DNA of 64,000 nt from contig NZ_LWKZ01000027.1 of NCBI RefSeq assembly GCF_001905005.1, forward strand, positions 186,001 to 250,000. The letters run 5' to 3'. Below, piece by piece: positions 1 to 7,684 of this stretch. The DNA is from Streptomyces sp. CB02923 (GTDB lineage Bacteria > Actinomycetota > Actinomycetes > Streptomycetales > Streptomycetaceae). The notes under the pieces are model-generated. The model was not told the DNA's origin and searched no databases. It saw nothing but the letters and a program-made list of their open reading frames with translations. A program made the position numbers and the translations under genes. The stretch's first letter is position 1, and the number at the start of each line of letters is the position of its first letter.

Positions 1-825
1 ACACTGCTGTACCGCGTCACCGCCGACCGCCACTGGGCGCAGTACCCGCCGGCCCTGGACACCGCGGCGGAGGGCGTCGCGCCCATCGAGGTCGGCAAGG
101 AGGTCCGGACCGCGACCCTCACCCGCAACCTGGGCCGGACCCCCGCGCTGGACGTCAAGGTCGACTTCAAGGGCCCGCAGGGCTGGCGCGTCGAGCCGGT
201 CACGTCCACCGCCGCCCACACCCTGCCCCCGGGCAAGGAACTGGCCACCGCCTGGAAGATATCGCCCCTGGCGGGGACCAGGCCCGGCCCGTACGAACTG
301 ACGCTGACCACCGACTACCGCTCGACGCGCGGGCAACGCGTGACCCTGGCGCTGCCGTTCGCCGTCACCGTCGTCCAGGCGCCGCCCCCCGGCACCTCGT
401 ACGCCAGCGACCTGACCTGGCTCTCCGCCACCAACGGCTACGGTCCGGTGGAGAAGGACACCAGCGTGGGCGGGCCGCAGGCCGGTGACGGGACGCCGAT
501 CACCATCGGCGGCGTGCCGTACGCCAAGGGGCTGGGCGCCCACGCGCCCAGCGAGATCACGTACTACACCGGCGGGAAGTGCTCGGCGTTCAGCGCGCAG
601 GTCGGCGTGGACGACGAGACGGGCGACCAGGGGACGGTCACCTTCGAGGTGTGGGCCGACGGGCAGAAGGTCGCCGAGAGCGGCAGGCTGACCGGCCCGG
701 ACCCGGCGAAGGCGATCAGCGCCGCGGTCTCCGGGGCGGGCACCGTGCGGCTGGTCGTACAGGACGCCGGGGACGGCTTCTTCTACGACCACGGCGACTG
801 GGCCGACGCGAAGTTCACCTGCTGA
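1..825 (+). CDS. NEW3/NPCBM domain carbohydrate-active protein, C-terminal part
   Basis: The reading frame is open from the first base, so the N-terminal catalytic part lies outside the window. The first ~115 residues look like a NEW3-type beta-sandwich (conserved NLGRTPALDVKVDF and GPYELTLT patches). After a Pro-rich linker, the last ~145 residues form an NPCBM/NEW2 module: DLTWLSATNGYGPVEKD, the KGLGAHAPSEI patch, VGVDDETG and the closing FYDHGDWADAKF. In actinobacteria this pair usually sits at the C terminus of secreted glycoside hydrolases such as GH27 alpha-galactosidases, where NPCBM binds sugar. Which hydrolase family is attached cannot be told from this piece. It converges on the downstream kinase gene across a GC hairpin. 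Confidence 0.85.
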   Translation, partial: TLLYRVTADRHWAQYPPALDTAAEGVAPIEVGKEVRTATLTRNLGRTPALDVKVDFKGPQGWRVEPVTSTAAHTLPPGKELATAWKISPLAGTRPGPYELTLTTDYRSTRGQRVTLALPFAVTVVQAPPPGTSYASDLTWLSATNGYGPVEKDTSVGGPQAGDGTPITIGGVPYAKGLGAHAPSEITYYTGGKCSAFSAQVGVDDETGDQGTVTFEVWADGQKVAESGRLTGPDPAKAISAAVSGAGTVRLVVQDAGDGFFYDHGDWADAKFTC

Positions 826-854
826 CACGGCCGTTCACCGCACGGCGCGGCACC

Positions 855-884
855 GGCCGGGCGGGCCGCACGGCCCGCCCGGCC
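855..884. terminator. Bidirectional GC hairpin between convergent genes
   Basis: A perfect 14-bp stem (GGCCGGGCGGGCCG with its complement, 2-nt loop) lies between the ends of the NPCBM gene and the kinase gene. It has no U-tract, as is usual for Streptomyces terminators. Confidence 0.6.
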
Positions 885-912
885 ACCCGCGTACGGACGG
901 GCCCGGCCCGGG

Positions 913-2853
913 TCAGCAGACCGGCAGGCCCGGGACCGGCGCGTCGTTCCGGCCGCCCTTGAGGTAGACGGCGCTGACGTACACCCCGGTATTGCCGCTG
1001 TCGTCGTCCGTCTTGGCCCACCACGTGTTGGTCCACCGGCCGTACGTTTCCCGGCGGCCCAGATTCGCCTGGCAGTAGAAGTAGTTGGTGCCCGCGTTCA
1101 ACGTGCCGACCTGCTGGAAGGAGCTGGTGTACGAGGCGGCGCCGCGCCACACCAGGCAGTTGGAATTGCCGCCGCCGGCCGGCGCGCACGAACTGGGCTC
1201 CGGAGCGCCGCCGGTCCCGCCGGTGGCACTGCCGCCGCCCGAAGCGGCGGACCCGCCTCCGGACGCGGAGCCGCCGGTAGCACCCTGCCCGCCGTCGCCA
1301 CCGCCGCCCGTGCCACCGGTCGCCGTGCCGCCGTCGCCGCCCTTGCCGGTCGTCCCGCCGCCACCGGGCGCGGGCTTCCCGGACGCGGCGCCCTTCGACG
1401 GCCCGCCGCCCGGAGTGGCGGGCGCCATGCTCGGCCCGCCCTCGTCCTTTCCGCCCGCCTCGGCACCGGGCTTCGCGTCCCCGGTCTCCTTCGGCGCGCC
1501 CGACGCGCCCGCCCGCGCCGTCTGTTCCTCCGGGGACGCGGGCTGCCGCCGCTCCGCGACCGTACTGCCGGAGTCCCGGGCCAGCAGTCCGTACGTCACT
1601 CCGCCACCCGCCAGCAGGACGGCGGCCACAGCGGCGGCGGTGAGCGCGGCGGTACGGCGCCCGCGCCCCGCCGTGCCCGCGGCAGGCACGGTGCTGGTCT
1701 CCCGCTCGCCGAGGCCGCCCGCGGACACCGGCCCCGTGGGGCTCTGCCCGCTGACCGGCCCGGCATCGGCGGACGTCACCGCTCCGGCGGCAGAACCGGA
1801 GCCGCCGGTCTCCGGGCCGTGCGGCGGGGGCGGCGGCGACGCCCAGACGTCCGGCGCGGTCGGCGTCCGCGGCGTACCCGTACCCGTGCCCAGCCGCACC
1901 GTGTCGCGCCCGTCGGCCGCCGCCGCCAGCAGCGCCCGCGCCTCGGCCGCGCTCGGCCGGGCGGCCGGGTCCTTGGCCATCAGCGCGTGCAGCACGGGCG
2001 TCAGCGGCCCGGCCCGGCGCGGCGCGGGCAGCGGTTCGGAGACGATCGCCGTCAGGGTCGACCAGACCGACGTACGGCGGAACGGCGCGCCGCCGCCCTC
2101 CACGGCCGCGTACAGCGTCATGCCCAGCGACCAGATGTCCGAGGCGGGCGACGGCGGCTGCCCCTGGGCGCGCTCGGGCGGCAGGTAGTCGAGCGAGCCG
2201 ACGAGTTCGCCGCTGCGGGTGAGGTGGGTGGTCGCCCCGTCGTCGGGCGCCTCGATGCTGGCGATGCCGAAGTCGGTGAGCACCACCCGGCCCACCCCGG
2301 CGTCCGGGCGGGACGCACGCCGCTCCCAGCCCTCCAGCAGCACATTGCCGGGCTTGACGTCCCGGTGCAGCACGCCCACCTGGTGGGCGGCGTCCAGCGC
2401 GTCCATCACCTTGGCGCCGATGGCGGCGATCTCGCGTGGGTCCATGGCGCCGCCCCGGTCGAGCACGTCGTCCAGCGAAGGGCCGTCGACGAGCTCCATG
2501 ACGATGACCGGGCGCCCGTCCTCGTCGATCACGTCGTGCACGGTGACCACGCCGGAGTGCCGGATACGGGCCGCGGCCCGTGCCTCGCGCTGCATCCGGG
2601 TGCGCAGGTCGGCCAGTTCCGGCGCGGACGCGTCGGTGTAGGCGCGCAGCACCTTGACGGCGACCTCCCGGCCCAGCACCTCGTCGACCGCCCGGCAGAC
2701 GACGCCCATGCCGCCGCGCCCGATCTGGCCGGTGACCCGGTACCGCCCGCCGAGCAGCCGCCCGGTCAACTCCCCGGCGCCGCCGCTGCCTTCACGAGCG
2801 CCCCCGCCGTCCCCGCCGCTGCCCACGTCCCCCGGCCCGTCCACGCCATTCAC
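913..2853 (-). CDS. Transmembrane serine/threonine protein kinase with extracellular C-terminal domain
   Basis: 646 aa, PknB-type kinase. Visible motifs are the glycine loop GRGGMG (45-50), the catalytic Lys in VAVKVL (~67), HRDVKPGN (163-170), DFG (194-196) and the LPPE activation-loop end. A Pro/Gly/Ser-rich linker follows, then one membrane segment near residues 400-425 (ALTAAAVAAVLLAGGGVTY), a second low-complexity stretch, and a ~95-residue outer domain containing four cysteines. That domain starts near SSCAPAGGGNSNC and ends in Cys. The layout suggests a cytoplasmic kinase sensing through an external domain; the ligand is unknown. It starts at ATG with no close upstream partner. The outer domain is not PASTA. 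Confidence 0.93.
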   Translation of the reverse strand: MNGVDGPGDVGSGGDGGGAREGSGGAGELTGRLLGGRYRVTGQIGRGGMGVVCRAVDEVLGREVAVKVLRAYTDASAPELADLRTRMQREARAAARIRHSGVVTVHDVIDEDGRPVIVMELVDGPSLDDVLDRGGAMDPREIAAIGAKVMDALDAAHQVGVLHRDVKPGNVLLEGWERRASRPDAGVGRVVLTDFGIASIEAPDDGATTHLTRSGELVGSLDYLPPERAQGQPPSPASDIWSLGMTLYAAVEGGGAPFRRTSVWSTLTAIVSEPLPAPRRAGPLTPVLHALMAKDPAARPSAAEARALLAAAADGRDTVRLGTGTGTPRTPTAPDVWASPPPPPHGPETGGSGSAAGAVTSADAGPVSGQSPTGPVSAGGLGERETSTVPAAGTAGRGRRTAALTAAAVAAVLLAGGGVTYGLLARDSGSTVAERRQPASPEEQTARAGASGAPKETGDAKPGAEAGGKDEGGPSMAPATPGGGPSKGAASGKPAPGGGGTTGKGGDGGTATGGTGGGGDGGQGATGGSASGGGSAASGGGSATGGTGGAPEPSSCAPAGGGNSNCLVWRGAASYTSSFQQVGTLNAGTNYFYCQANLGRRETYGRWTNTWWAKTDDDSGNTGVYVSAVYLKGGRNDAPVPGLPVC

Positions 2854-2933
2854 GCCACTCGCCCCGTTCGCCCCACTCGTCCCCTGTCATGGTCGGCACC
2901 AGCCTAGAGGGAGACCTGGCCCCCAACGGCCCT

Positions 2934-3890
2934 TCAGGCCGTCGGGGCGAAGGCATCGAGACGCGACTGTTGCGCGGCGGCGGCCGCGGCACCCACCACA
3001 CCGGCGTCCGTACCCATCCGGGCCGGTACGACCGTGATGCCCCGGGCGAAGGAGAGCGTCGCGTAGTCGTGCAGGGCGCGGCGCAACGGAGCGAAGAGGA
3101 TGTCACCGGCGCCCGCCACGCCGCCGCCGACCACCGCGATCTCGATCTCGACGAGCGTGGCGGTGGCCGCGATACCGGCGGCCAGGGCCTGGGCGGCCCG
3201 CTCGAACGAGTGACGGGCCACCGGGTCACCCGCACGGGCCGCGGCGGCCACCGCGGCGGCGCTGGTGTCGCCGTCGGGGCCCGGCCGCCAGCCGCGTTCG
3301 AGGGCGCGGCGGGCGATGTTGGGGCCGCTGGCGATGCGTTCGACGCAGCCGCGGGCGCCGCACGGGCAGGGGTCGCCGTCGAGGTCCACGCTGATGTGGC
3401 CGATGTGGCCCGCGTTTCCGGTGGGGCCCGGATGCAGTCGGCCGTCCAGGACCAGGCCGCCGCCGACGCCCGTGGAGACCACCATGCACAGGGCGTTCGC
3501 GTAGCCGCGGGCGGCGCCCTGCCAGTGTTCCGCGGCGGTCATGGCCACGCCGTCGCCGACCAGGACGACCGGGCGCGCCCCGACCAGACCCTGCACCTCG
3601 GCGACGACCGGGAAGTCCCGCCAGCCGGGGATGTTGACCGGGCTGACCGTGCCGCGCCGGGCGTCCACCGGGCCCGCGCTGCCGATGCCGACGGCGGCCA
3701 CCCTGGCCCACTCGGGGTGCGCGGTCAGCTCGCCCACGACCTCGGTCAGAGCACGCAGCACGGTGGCGCCGTCCCGGTCGGCGCGGGTGGGCCGGGTGGT
3801 GCGGGCGAGCAGCCTGCCGCGCCCGTCCACCAGTGCGCCGGCGATCTTGGTGCCGCCGATGTCCAGCGCTGCGCTCAGGTCCGTCTGCAT
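2934..3890 (-). CDS. ROK family sugar kinase (glucokinase-like)
   Basis: 318 aa. It has the ROK ATP-binding signature LDIGGTK (9-15), the STGVGGGLVLDG patch, the GHIGH histidine pair (~162-165) and the zinc motif CPCGARGC (175-182) followed by the VE of the ROK signature. It should phosphorylate glucose or a related hexose/N-acetylhexosamine in the cytoplasm; the exact sugar is not readable. The ATG at MQTDLSAALD was chosen because the longer frame to 4052 would run through the divergent promoter and operator. It is divergent from a LacI-type regulator that probably controls it. Confidence 0.9.
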   Translation of the reverse strand: MQTDLSAALDIGGTKIAGALVDGRGRLLARTTRPTRADRDGATVLRALTEVVGELTAHPEWARVAAVGIGSAGPVDARRGTVSPVNIPGWRDFPVVAEVQGLVGARPVVLVGDGVAMTAAEHWQGAARGYANALCMVVSTGVGGGLVLDGRLHPGPTGNAGHIGHISVDLDGDPCPCGARGCVERIASGPNIARRALERGWRPGPDGDTSAAAVAAAARAGDPVARHSFERAAQALAAGIAATATLVEIEIAVVGGGVAGAGDILFAPLRRALHDYATLSFARGITVVPARMGTDAGVVGAAAAAAQQSRLDAFAPTA

Positions 3891-3966
3891 CGGTGTCGAA
3901 TCTCCTGGTGGGCGCCTGGGCCGGGGGGCGTGGGCCCGGCACGGGAACGCCAGTCTCGTGCTAAGT

Positions 3967-3978
3967 GACAACGTTGTC
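3967..3978. promoter_or_regulatory. Perfect 12-bp palindrome, likely LacI-type operator
   Basis: GACAACGTTGTC is a perfect palindrome with the central CG typical of LacI/GalR-family operators. It sits 77 bp upstream of the ROK kinase start and 263 bp upstream of the LacI-family start, so it is well placed to control the kinase and possibly the regulator. Assignment to the adjacent regulator is inference. Confidence 0.6.
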
Positions 3979-4240
3979 CAGAGGTTATGCTCGACGCCGT
4001 ACCGCGCACCCTCGCGCGATACCGCCGGACGGTCCCGTCCGGCCGGCCCCACGCACCGGCCGCCCGGACGCCGCCACAGCCATCATCGGCGTACCGGAGG
4101 GGGAACCGCCACACCCGTCCCGCCCGTCTCTCCAGCAACAGCCGGAGCGAGAGCCGGAACCGTGGCCGCACCAGGGCCGCCCGGACGCCGCAACCGCCGC
4201 CGGCACCCCACCGCAGCCGACAGAATCAGGACCGCGCACC

Positions 4241-5284
4241 GTGACCGACACCGCCCGGGGCACCTCCCGCCGCTACGGCAGCCGGCCCACGATGAAGGAC
4301 GTCGCCGCCCGGGCCGGCGTCGGCCTCAAGACGGTGTCCCGGGTGGTCAACGGCGAACCCGGCGTCACGCCGGAGACCGAGCGCCGCGTCCAGGACGCCA
4401 TCACCGCCCTCGGCTTCCGCCGCAACGACTCCGCCCGCATCCTGCGCAAGGGCCGCACCGCCAGCATCGGCCTGGTCCTGGAGGACCTCGCGGACCCCTT
4501 CTACGGGCCGCTCAGCCGCGCCGTCGAGGAGATCGCCCGGGACCACGGCGCACTGCTGATCAACGGGTCCAGCGCCGAGGACCCGGCCCGTGAGCAGGAG
4601 CTGGCGCTCGCCCTGTGCGCGCGCCGGGTGGACGGCCTGGTGATCATTCCGGCGGGTGACGACCACCGCTATCTGGAGCCGGAGATCGCGGCGGGCGTGG
4701 CCACCGTCTTCGTGGACCGCCCGGCGGGCCGGATCGAGGCGGACACGGTGCTGTCCGACAGCTTCGGCGGCGCCCGCGACGCGGTGGCTCACCTCATCGC
4801 GCACGGCCACCGCCGCATCGGTTTCATCGGCGACCAGCCGCGCATCCACACCGCCGGGGAGCGGCTGCGCGGCTACCGTACGGCGATGGCCGACGCCGGA
4901 CTGGCCGTCGACGAGTCGTGGGTGTCCCTCGGGTCAACCGCCCCGGACCGGGTACGTTTCACGGCCACCGCCATGCTGGACGGCGCGCGGCCGGTCACGG
5001 CGCTGTTCGCGGGCAACAACCGGATCACCGTCACGGCGGTACGGGTGCTCGCCGAACGCCCGTACCCGGTGGCGCTGGTGGGCTTCGACGACTTCGAACT
5101 CGCCGACCTGGTGTCCCCCGCGATCACCGTCGTGGCGCAGGACGCCGCGCGCCTCGGCCGTACCGCCGCCGCGATGCTCTTCCACCGTCTCGACGGCGCC
5201 GAGCGCCCTCCGCAGCGCCAGGAGATCCCCACCCGGCTCATCCCGCGCGGCTCGGGCGAACTTCCGCCACCGGCGGGCAGCTGA
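4241..5284 (+). CDS. LacI family transcriptional regulator
   Basis: 347 aa from the GTG at VTDTARGTSRR. The N-terminal HTH is canonical (MKDVAARAGVGLKTVSRVVNG, residues 18-38), followed by the hinge region and a periplasmic-binding-protein-like effector domain (IGLVLEDLADPFYGPL, VDGLVIIPAG, GHRRIGFIGD, VALVGFDDFELADLVSP). The open frame extends upstream to 3965, but that start lies inside the palindromic operator and the extra residues look non-coding. ATG at 4292 is a second possible start, just at the HTH. It is divergent from the ROK kinase and is a probable local repressor responding to a sugar. Confidence 0.9.
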   Translation: MTDTARGTSRRYGSRPTMKDVAARAGVGLKTVSRVVNGEPGVTPETERRVQDAITALGFRRNDSARILRKGRTASIGLVLEDLADPFYGPLSRAVEEIARDHGALLINGSSAEDPAREQELALALCARRVDGLVIIPAGDDHRYLEPEIAAGVATVFVDRPAGRIEADTVLSDSFGGARDAVAHLIAHGHRRIGFIGDQPRIHTAGERLRGYRTAMADAGLAVDESWVSLGSTAPDRVRFTATAMLDGARPVTALFAGNNRITVTAVRVLAERPYPVALVGFDDFELADLVSPAITVVAQDAARLGRTAAAMLFHRLDGAERPPQRQEIPTRLIPRGSGELPPPAGS

Positions 5285-5312
5285 GCCCCGCCGCACCGGC
5301 CGGGCGGCGGCC

Positions 5313-6362
5313 TCATACACCGGCCTCCCCCTTCCCCTGCGTCAGCCCCCTCACCAACAGCCGTTGCACGTGGGTGTCCCTGCTGGCGCCGGGCGGCCTG
5401 CCGGTGACGCGTTTGAAGGCGCGGCTGAAGGCGGCCTGGGAGGTGTAGCCGAGGCGTTGCGCCACGGACTGGATCGGCAAGGTGTCCTGGGCCAGCAACT
5501 GGCTGGCGAGGAGCATCCGCAGCTCCGTGGCGTAACGCAGGGGCGGCATGCCGATCGTGGTCTGGAACCGGTCCGCGAAGACGGACCGGGAGACATGGCA
5601 TTCCGCTGCCAGCTCCGCCACGGTCCAGTGACGTCCGGGCCGCCGGTGCAGGGCCAGGATGGCGCACGCCAGGCGGGGGTCGCGCAGCGCGGCCACGAGG
5701 CCGGAGCTGTTGTCGCAGCCGCATTCGATCCAGCCCCGCACGATCATGGCCGCCGCCACTTCGGCCAGCCGCGCGAGGATGCCGGCGAAACCCACACGCG
5801 CGGAGCAGGTTTCGCACTTCATGGACGTCAGGATCGGCATGAGTCCGGGATAACGCTGCCCCTCGGCATCGACCAGCATGACATCCGGCATCAGTCGGCT
5901 GATCCCCTGCATTCCGCCGAGGTCGAACTCCATGAAGCCGGTGAAGAAGACCGCGCTGGGAGCCGGTTCGGCGCTCGGGCAGGCATCCACGTCACACACC
6001 GCGTTGTTGAGGGGCACCGCGTCGAAACTGTCTATCCCCTGAGCCGGTGTGCCCGGACCGGAAAGCAGCTGATGGGACTCGCCGTGCGGCATGAATACGG
6101 CGTTTCCGGCGGAGAGTTCGCGGACGGTTCCGTCCTCGGTGCGCAGAACGGCGGAGCCGACGGCGAGGAAATGGAAATAGGCGCGTCCTGGCTTGGCGTC
6201 GAATGTGAGGCCGAACCGCGGGCCCACATGGACGCGGCGGTAGCGGACACCGCGCAGCCGCATGCTGGTCAGCAGTTCACTGATGAGGTCGGACGACAGG
6301 GCGAACGGCTCAACAGCCTTCCCGTCCGGAGTTTCGGTCACATAGTGCAGACGCTCTGTCAT
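5313..6362 (-). CDS. AraC family transcriptional regulator with N-terminal cupin
   Basis: 349 aa. The N-terminal ~190 residues are a cupin_6-type sensing domain (GRAYFHFLAVGSAVL, MPHGESHQLLSG). The C-terminal ~100 residues carry two HTH motifs: TVAELAAECHVSRSVFADRF and the second, signature one, QSVAQRLGYTSQAAFSRAFKR. A Cys-containing stretch between the two (CETCSARVGF, ECGC) is present. It is divergent from the MFS exporter with only 67 bp between starts, the classic arrangement of a local activator for an efflux or uptake gene. The inducer is unknown. Confidence 0.9.
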   Translation of the reverse strand: MTERLHYVTETPDGKAVEPFALSSDLISELLTSMRLRGVRYRRVHVGPRFGLTFDAKPGRAYFHFLAVGSAVLRTEDGTVRELSAGNAVFMPHGESHQLLSGPGTPAQGIDSFDAVPLNNAVCDVDACPSAEPAPSAVFFTGFMEFDLGGMQGISRLMPDVMLVDAEGQRYPGLMPILTSMKCETCSARVGFAGILARLAEVAAAMIVRGWIECGCDNSSGLVAALRDPRLACAILALHRRPGRHWTVAELAAECHVSRSVFADRFQTTIGMPPLRYATELRMLLASQLLAQDTLPIQSVAQRLGYTSQAAFSRAFKRVTGRPPGASRDTHVQRLLVRGLTQGKGEAGV

Positions 6363-6429
6363 AGCTCATCCTGAAGTTCGCGTGCAGGCTTGACTTGACC
6401 TTTTCACGCGAGGCAAGAGAGCTGAACCG

Positions 6430-7659
6430 TTGAGCAGTGATGTGTGTGACACCGTGTCCGATACCGAACCCCGGGCGGCCGAAGGGGAACCGGTACCGCC
6501 CGAACCGGCCCCGTCGTCGTGGGCTGCGGTGTTCTCGCTGGCGGTGGGTGTCTTCGGACTGCTGACGGCGGAGTACCTGCCGGCCAGCCTGCTGACGCCG
6601 ATGGCCGCCGACCTGGGGGTGCCGGAAGCCCTGGCGGGGCAGGCGGTGACGGTCACGGCGGTGGCGGCGATGCTGTCCGGACTGCTGACGGCGAGCCTGA
6701 CCCGGAGGGTCGACCGCAGGGTCGTGCTGCTCGGCTTCACCGTCCTGATGATCGTGTCCAACCTGCTGGTGGCCGTGGCCGCCAACCTCGCGGTGCTGTT
6801 GCTGATGCGCATCCTGCTGGGTGTCGCGCTCGGCGGTTTCTGGAGCATGGCGGCGGCGGTGACGATGCGTCTGGTGCCCGCGGCTCTGGTTCCGCGGGCG
6901 ATATCGGTCGTCTTCAGCGGGATCGCGGTGGCGACCATCGTGGCGGTGCCGCTCGGCAGCTACCTGGGCGAACGGTCCGGCTGGCGCAGCACCTTCCTGG
7001 CGGCGGCCGCACTCGGGGTGGTCACGTTGGTGTTCCAGCTGTTCGCGCTGCCCCGGATGACACCCCGCGGAACGGCACGGCTGGGCACGTTGTGGGAGGT
7101 GCTGCGGCGACCGGGCTTCGGGGTGGGCATCGTGGGAATGCTGCTGGTGCACATCGGGCACTACGCGCTGTTCACGTATATCCGGCCCGCTCTGGAAAGC
7201 GTGGTGAAGGTCGACGCCGATGCCTTGGCGCTGCTGCTGTTCGTCTTCGGAGTGGCGAACTTCGTGGGCACGCTGGCGGCCGGATGGCTTCTGCAGATCA
7301 GCCTGCGCCTGGCGCTGACGCTGACGCCTGCGCTGATGGGCGTGGCAGCACTGGGCGTGGCACTGCTTCCCGCCGGGCAGGCGGGGTACGTGGCGCTGGT
7401 GGTCCTCTGGGGCCTGGCCTTCGGCGGCGTGTCGGTGGCGTGGTCGAACTGGTCGACCCGCATGGTGCCCGACCAGGCGGAGAGTGCGGGCGGGCTCGTG
7501 GTGGTGGGCGTGCAGTCCGCCATCGCCGGCGGGGCCGCCGCGGGCGGTGTGATGTTCGGTCTCGGCGGCGTCGTCACCGTATTCACCGTCTCCGGCGCCG
7601 TGTTGCTCGCCTCCGCGTTGCTGATCGTCCTGCGGGTCCGGGCGCCCCGGCTCACGTGA
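6430..7659 (+). CDS. MFS transporter (DHA1-like efflux)
   Basis: 409 aa with about twelve hydrophobic segments. The loop 2-3 motif SLTRRVDRRVVLLG resembles the MFS A-motif GxLaDrxGrkxxL. Helix 5 carries the antiporter-like GSYLGERSGWRSTF. The Ala/Leu-rich segments and length match SotB/AraJ-like drug or sugar efflux members of the DHA1 group. The frame opens at TTG; in-frame GTG codons at 6442 and 6454 are alternatives. The GAGAG of aggcaagagagc is a plausible ribosome site for the TTG. It is controlled, presumably, by the divergent AraC regulator. Confidence 0.87.
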   Translation: MSSDVCDTVSDTEPRAAEGEPVPPEPAPSSWAAVFSLAVGVFGLLTAEYLPASLLTPMAADLGVPEALAGQAVTVTAVAAMLSGLLTASLTRRVDRRVVLLGFTVLMIVSNLLVAVAANLAVLLLMRILLGVALGGFWSMAAAVTMRLVPAALVPRAISVVFSGIAVATIVAVPLGSYLGERSGWRSTFLAAAALGVVTLVFQLFALPRMTPRGTARLGTLWEVLRRPGFGVGIVGMLLVHIGHYALFTYIRPALESVVKVDADALALLLFVFGVANFVGTLAAGWLLQISLRLALTLTPALMGVAALGVALLPAGQAGYVALVVLWGLAFGGVSVAWSNWSTRMVPDQAESAGGLVVVGVQSAIAGGAAAGGVMFGLGGVVTVFTVSGAVLLASALLIVLRVRAPRLT

Positions 7660-7676
7660 GGAACCGGGGCGCCCGG
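7638..7676. terminator. GC hairpin overlapping the MFS stop codon
   Basis: 13-bp perfect stem (CCGGGCGCCCCGG and its complement, 13-nt loop) spanning the last codons of the MFS gene and the gap to the convergent helicase gene. Confidence 0.55.
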
Positions 7677-7684
7677 CCGCTGGA

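Noticed and set aside
1085..2188. Large plus-strand open frame opposite the kinase gene
   Set aside because: It is the antisense shadow of the kinase's low-complexity linker; composition is Pro/Ala/Ser-biased with no domain or ribosome site.
3965..4240. Extended N terminus for the LacI regulator
   Set aside because: The start would lie inside the palindromic operator and the added residues are Arg/Pro-rich and non-conserved in appearance.
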